Shown in pieces: positions 61,999 to 64,000 of a stretch of 64,000 nucleotides of DNA. Origin of the DNA: Microvirga solisilvae (GTDB lineage: Bacteria > Pseudomonadota > Alphaproteobacteria > Rhizobiales > Beijerinckiaceae); contig NZ_JAKUCN010000004.1 of the NCBI RefSeq assembly GCF_022808595.1, forward strand, positions 1 to 64,000, in the 5' to 3' direction. Under the pieces are notes generated by a model. That model was not told the origin of the DNA. It ran no database searches and saw nothing but the letters and a program-made list of their open reading frames with translations. A program made the position numbers and the translations under genes. Positions within the stretch are counted from its first letter, which is position 1, and each line of letters opens with the position of its first letter.

Positions 61999-62310
61999 AT
62001 GATCATCTGGAGTGGTTGGGGATTTTTGATCGTGTTTATCGCTGCCCTCAGCGGGGTGGCCGCAAGTGCGATTCCTGGGCCTATGGCCTTGAAGATGGGA
62101 GCGCTGGCCGTGTTCGCGGCTGTGGGCACCTGGGCCTTATCTTATATGCTGAACAAGCGTGAGGTGCGAGTTCTCGTAGATCCCTCCACTGGCGAGAAGG
62201 TCGTGCTAGGGCATAACGACAGCTTGTTCTTCATCCCAGTGCGTTTCTGGCCTTACCTCATCCTGATCCTCGGGTTGGCTCTAGTTCTGATCAACAGCTT
62301 CAACCAATAA
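61999..62310 (+). CDS. Hypothetical membrane protein
   Basis: Protein of 103 residues with three hydrophobic spans (about 3-26, 31-50 and 82-100) and a middle polar loop (NKREVRVLVDPSTGEKVVLG). The loop is reminiscent of short zinc-ribbon-free envelope proteins in Hyphomicrobiales, but I do not recognise the family. GGCCAGGAGCTG precedes the ATG, with GGAG 8 bases upstream. Single gene, convergent with a lipoprotein gene. Confidence 0.68.
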   Translation: MIIWSGWGFLIVFIAALSGVAASAIPGPMALKMGALAVFAAVGTWALSYMLNKREVRVLVDPSTGEKVVLGHNDSLFFIPVRFWPYLILILGLALVLINSFNQ

Positions 62311-62314
62311 AATC

Positions 62315-62785
62315 TCAAGGCGTACCCGTCGTGTCGTCGTTGCTTGCAACGATGAACTCGGCGATTTCGGCAATGCTGGCCTGAGCCAGCTCGGCGAGCG
62401 TGTCCTTGTCGAGTGTTGAAATTGAGGTTGCAGGTGCTTTGGCCGGGTTGGATCCGGCCAGGCGCTTGGCACGGCGCTTTTGGGAATCGAACACATCCCA
62501 GACATAAGAAATTTTGGTTTCTCCATCCTCTGTGGTGGCGGAGAGATAGCCGCGGATGCGATAACGGGCCTGAGCGCTTGAGCCGACCAGATCGACTTTA
62601 CGGTCGGAGGCTGCGGTCGCGAGTTCGCCGAGCAGGGCCGTTTGAACCGGGGCAGGGGCGCCGTCGATGCTTTCCAGCGCCACCGGCACGCCCTCGGGCG
62701 AGCCGCTCATGAGGGAGCCCTGGCAGGCGCTCAAGGCAGCCGTCATCACGATTGCAGCAATCCGTCCCCAGCGTTTCCCGGCCAT
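62315..62785 (-). CDS. Hypothetical lipoprotein
   Basis: Protein of 156 residues. Signal peptide MAGKRWGRIAAIVMTAALSA followed by Cys21, giving the lipobox LSAC, so it should be lipid-anchored. The mature part is a small alpha/beta sequence (ALLGELATAASDRKVDLVGS, ARYRIRGYLSAT, SYVWDVFD) of no recognised family. Start at ATG 62785, with GGGAG 5 bases upstream; the longer open frame from 63742 is antisense-like to the benE gene. No neighbour shares its operon clearly. Confidence 0.72.
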   Translation of the reverse strand: MAGKRWGRIAAIVMTAALSACQGSLMSGSPEGVPVALESIDGAPAPVQTALLGELATAASDRKVDLVGSSAQARYRIRGYLSATTEDGETKISYVWDVFDSQKRRAKRLAGSNPAKAPATSISTLDKDTLAELAQASIAEIAEFIVASNDDTTGTP

Positions 62786-62847
62786 GAAGGCTCCCGTTCT
62801 TTTTCTCGGTAATGAAACATTAACCGTGACGGGCGCGCTCGTCCAGT

Positions 62848-64000
62848 TCAGCCACGCTTGCGCAGTTGAAGGATGAGGAAGTCGAGACCGAGGGCGATCA
62901 GGCCGGCGGCCAATCCCCAGAAGGCGGAGCCGATTCCGTATAGCGTAATTCCGGAGGCGGTGACGGCCAGCGTCAGCACGGCGGGAAAGCGCTTCGCCTC
63001 CTCGGAGAGGGCCGAGCCCAGGGCACCAGCAAAGGCTCCCATGAGGGCGAGGCCCGCCACCGTCTTGATCAGTTCCGGCGGCAGGGCCGCGATCAGGCCG
63101 ATCAGCGCGGCGCTGAAGGCGGCGAAGACGAGATAGCTCAGGGTGTAGAACGGTCCGACCATCCAGCGCTTGCCCGGATCGGGATGGGTATCTGGCCCGG
63201 TGCAGATGGCGGCGGAAATGGCGGCGAGGTTGCTGGTATGGGCTCCGAACAGGGCCGTCACCATGGAGGCGAGGCCCGTCACTGCCAGAATCGGCCGGGT
63301 CGGCGGGTTGTAGCCGGAGGCGCGCAGTACCGCGAAGCCCGGCAGGTTCTGCGAGGCCATGGTCACCAGGAAAAGGGGAAGACCCAATCCGATCAGAGCC
63401 GCAGGCTCGAAAGAGGGGGCGATGAAGGTGAGCGTCGAGAGGCTGAAATCGGAGGTGAGGGGGCGGGCGAGGCCGCCGCCGAAGGCGATGCCGAGGCCCA
63501 CGAACAGGACCGCGAGAACGGCGAGCGCCGGATTGAACAGGCGCACGACCAGGAACAGGCCGACCAGGGGCAGCACGAGGCCGGGCGCTCCCTGCGCGCT
63601 CTCGAACACCGCCATGACGAAGCGGATCAGAACGCCCGCGAGCATGGCGGCTGCAATCGAGGTGGGGATCTTCTCGATCAGCCGGCCGAACGGCTTGATG
63701 AAGGCGGCCAGCATGATGAGCAGGCCTGCCATCAGGAAACACCCAACGGCGGCATGGATGGAGATGCCGCTGGAGGCGGCGATCAGGGCCGCGCCCGGCG
63801 TCGACCAGGCCGTGACCACGGGCATCCTGTAGCGCATGCTCAAGAAGCCGCTGGTGGCGGCCATGGCGAGGCAGAGCGCCGCCACCCAGGAGGTGGTCTG
63901 CGCCGCGTCGGCCCCAACGGCCTGGGCCGCCGCGATGATGATGGCGATCGTGCTGCCGAAGCCCACAAGGGCCGCAACGACGGCTGATGTGACGATCGAC
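62848..64000 (-). CDS. BenE-family (benzoate/H+ symporter-like) transporter, 5' truncated by window edge
   Basis: At least 383 residues with about 11-12 hydrophobic spans. Family features are VGFGSTIAIIIAAAQAVGA near the start, PVVTAWSTPGAALIA, PLFLVTMASQNLPGFAVLRA and GAHTSNLAAISAAICTG. The frame stays open past the GTG at 63966 to the last base (VTSAVVAALV), so the gene begins outside. BenE members import benzoate or related aromatic acids; many paralogues have other or unknown substrates. Confidence 0.85.
   Translation of the reverse strand, partial: SIVTSAVVAALVGFGSTIAIIIAAAQAVGADAAQTTSWVAALCLAMAATSGFLSMRYRMPVVTAWSTPGAALIAASSGISIHAAVGCFLMAGLLIMLAAFIKPFGRLIEKIPTSIAAAMLAGVLIRFVMAVFESAQGAPGLVLPLVGLFLVVRLFNPALAVLAVLFVGLGIAFGGGLARPLTSDFSLSTLTFIAPSFEPAALIGLGLPLFLVTMASQNLPGFAVLRASGYNPPTRPILAVTGLASMVTALFGAHTSNLAAISAAICTGPDTHPDPGKRWMVGPFYTLSYLVFAAFSAALIGLIAALPPELIKTVAGLALMGAFAGALGSALSEEAKRFPAVLTLAVTASGITLYGIGSAFWGLAAGLIALGLDFLILQLRKRG

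Noticed and set aside
62786-63742. Upstream part of the long minus-strand frame that ends in the lipoprotein
   Set aside because: It runs through benE in another frame on the same strand; the lipoprotein has its own start and ribosome site at 62785.

Overview
The window is about 64 kb of GC-rich chromosome from an alphaproteobacterium, most likely of the order Hyphomicrobiales (Rhizobiales). The gene content resembles Methylobacteriaceae such as Microvirga, but that family assignment is an inference. Supporting signs are the three-gene cytochrome bc1 operon (Rieske, cytochrome b, cytochrome c1), the module DUF1285 - CoA pyrophosphatase - DUF6111 - CCA-adding enzyme, the neighbouring MoxR/DUF58/DUF4159 cluster, GGAAC-N16-CGTT promoters of the alphaproteobacterial general stress sigma factor EcfG, and mosaic palindromic intergenic repeats. 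I found no phage genes, transposases, CRISPR arrays, rRNA or tRNA. It reads as core chromosome with some accessory metabolic operons.

Layout. 1-1.1 kb: 3' part of a succinate-semialdehyde dehydrogenase gene. 1.1-8.4 kb: a carbohydrate ABC importer operon headed by a HAD-IIB phosphatase, divergent from a DeoR-type regulator and a glycerate 2-kinase; together these look like one catabolic locus. 8.4-12.5 kb: a cytosolic histidine kinase, a CsbD stress protein, an mrp-mobA-tusA operon (Fe-S carrier, molybdenum cofactor, sulfur carrier) and a stress-type flavin/PNPOx protein. 12.7-19.4 kb: a secreted PQQ-type sugar dehydrogenase with a small cytochrome c, NAD salvage (pncB) with a lone pxpA, a predicted haloacetate/fluoroacetate dehalogenase, an M15-like peptidase and a DUF4112 pair. 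19.4-24.8 kb: a polar amino acid ABC importer with three tandem paralogous binding proteins. 24.9-32.1 kb: FAH-family enzyme, FAD-linked oxidase, PfkB sugar kinase, a DUF4142 protein with a glycine-zipper insert, YbaK, metallophosphoesterase, Nudix and GNAT proteins.

32.1-33 kb is a gene-poor stretch full of repeats. 33-39.8 kb holds the MoxR ATPase / DUF58 / DUF4159 / large membrane protein cluster. 40-42.7 kb holds the DUF1285-to-CCA module. 43-46.5 kb has hemF, trmL and an ABC exporter. 46.7-49.5 kb is the bc1 complex. 50.6-52.7 kb is an adenine salvage unit (mtnP, apt, HD hydrolase). 52.8-56.6 kb has a double-hotdog MaoC protein, endonuclease V, a His-tailed membrane protein, a truncated haemoglobin and a 54-residue membrane peptide. 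56.7-61.7 kb has ychF, pth, an odd hypothetical gene, rplY, an orphan CobT-like VWA protein and prs. The window ends with two small cell-envelope proteins and the 3' part of a BenE-type transporter.

The most notable structures outside genes are (i) a nested family of palindromic repeats at three loci, where one element (C) is found empty, then filled by a second element (B), then with B itself filled by a 61-bp double hairpin; and (ii) three candidate EcfG promoters in front of csbD, the PNPOx-like gene and the DUF4142 gene. The most notable gene-level points are the DeoR/HAD/glycerate kinase/ABC locus of unknown substrate, the MoxR-VWA cluster, the triplicated binding proteins and the glycine-zipper insertion in a DUF4142 domain.
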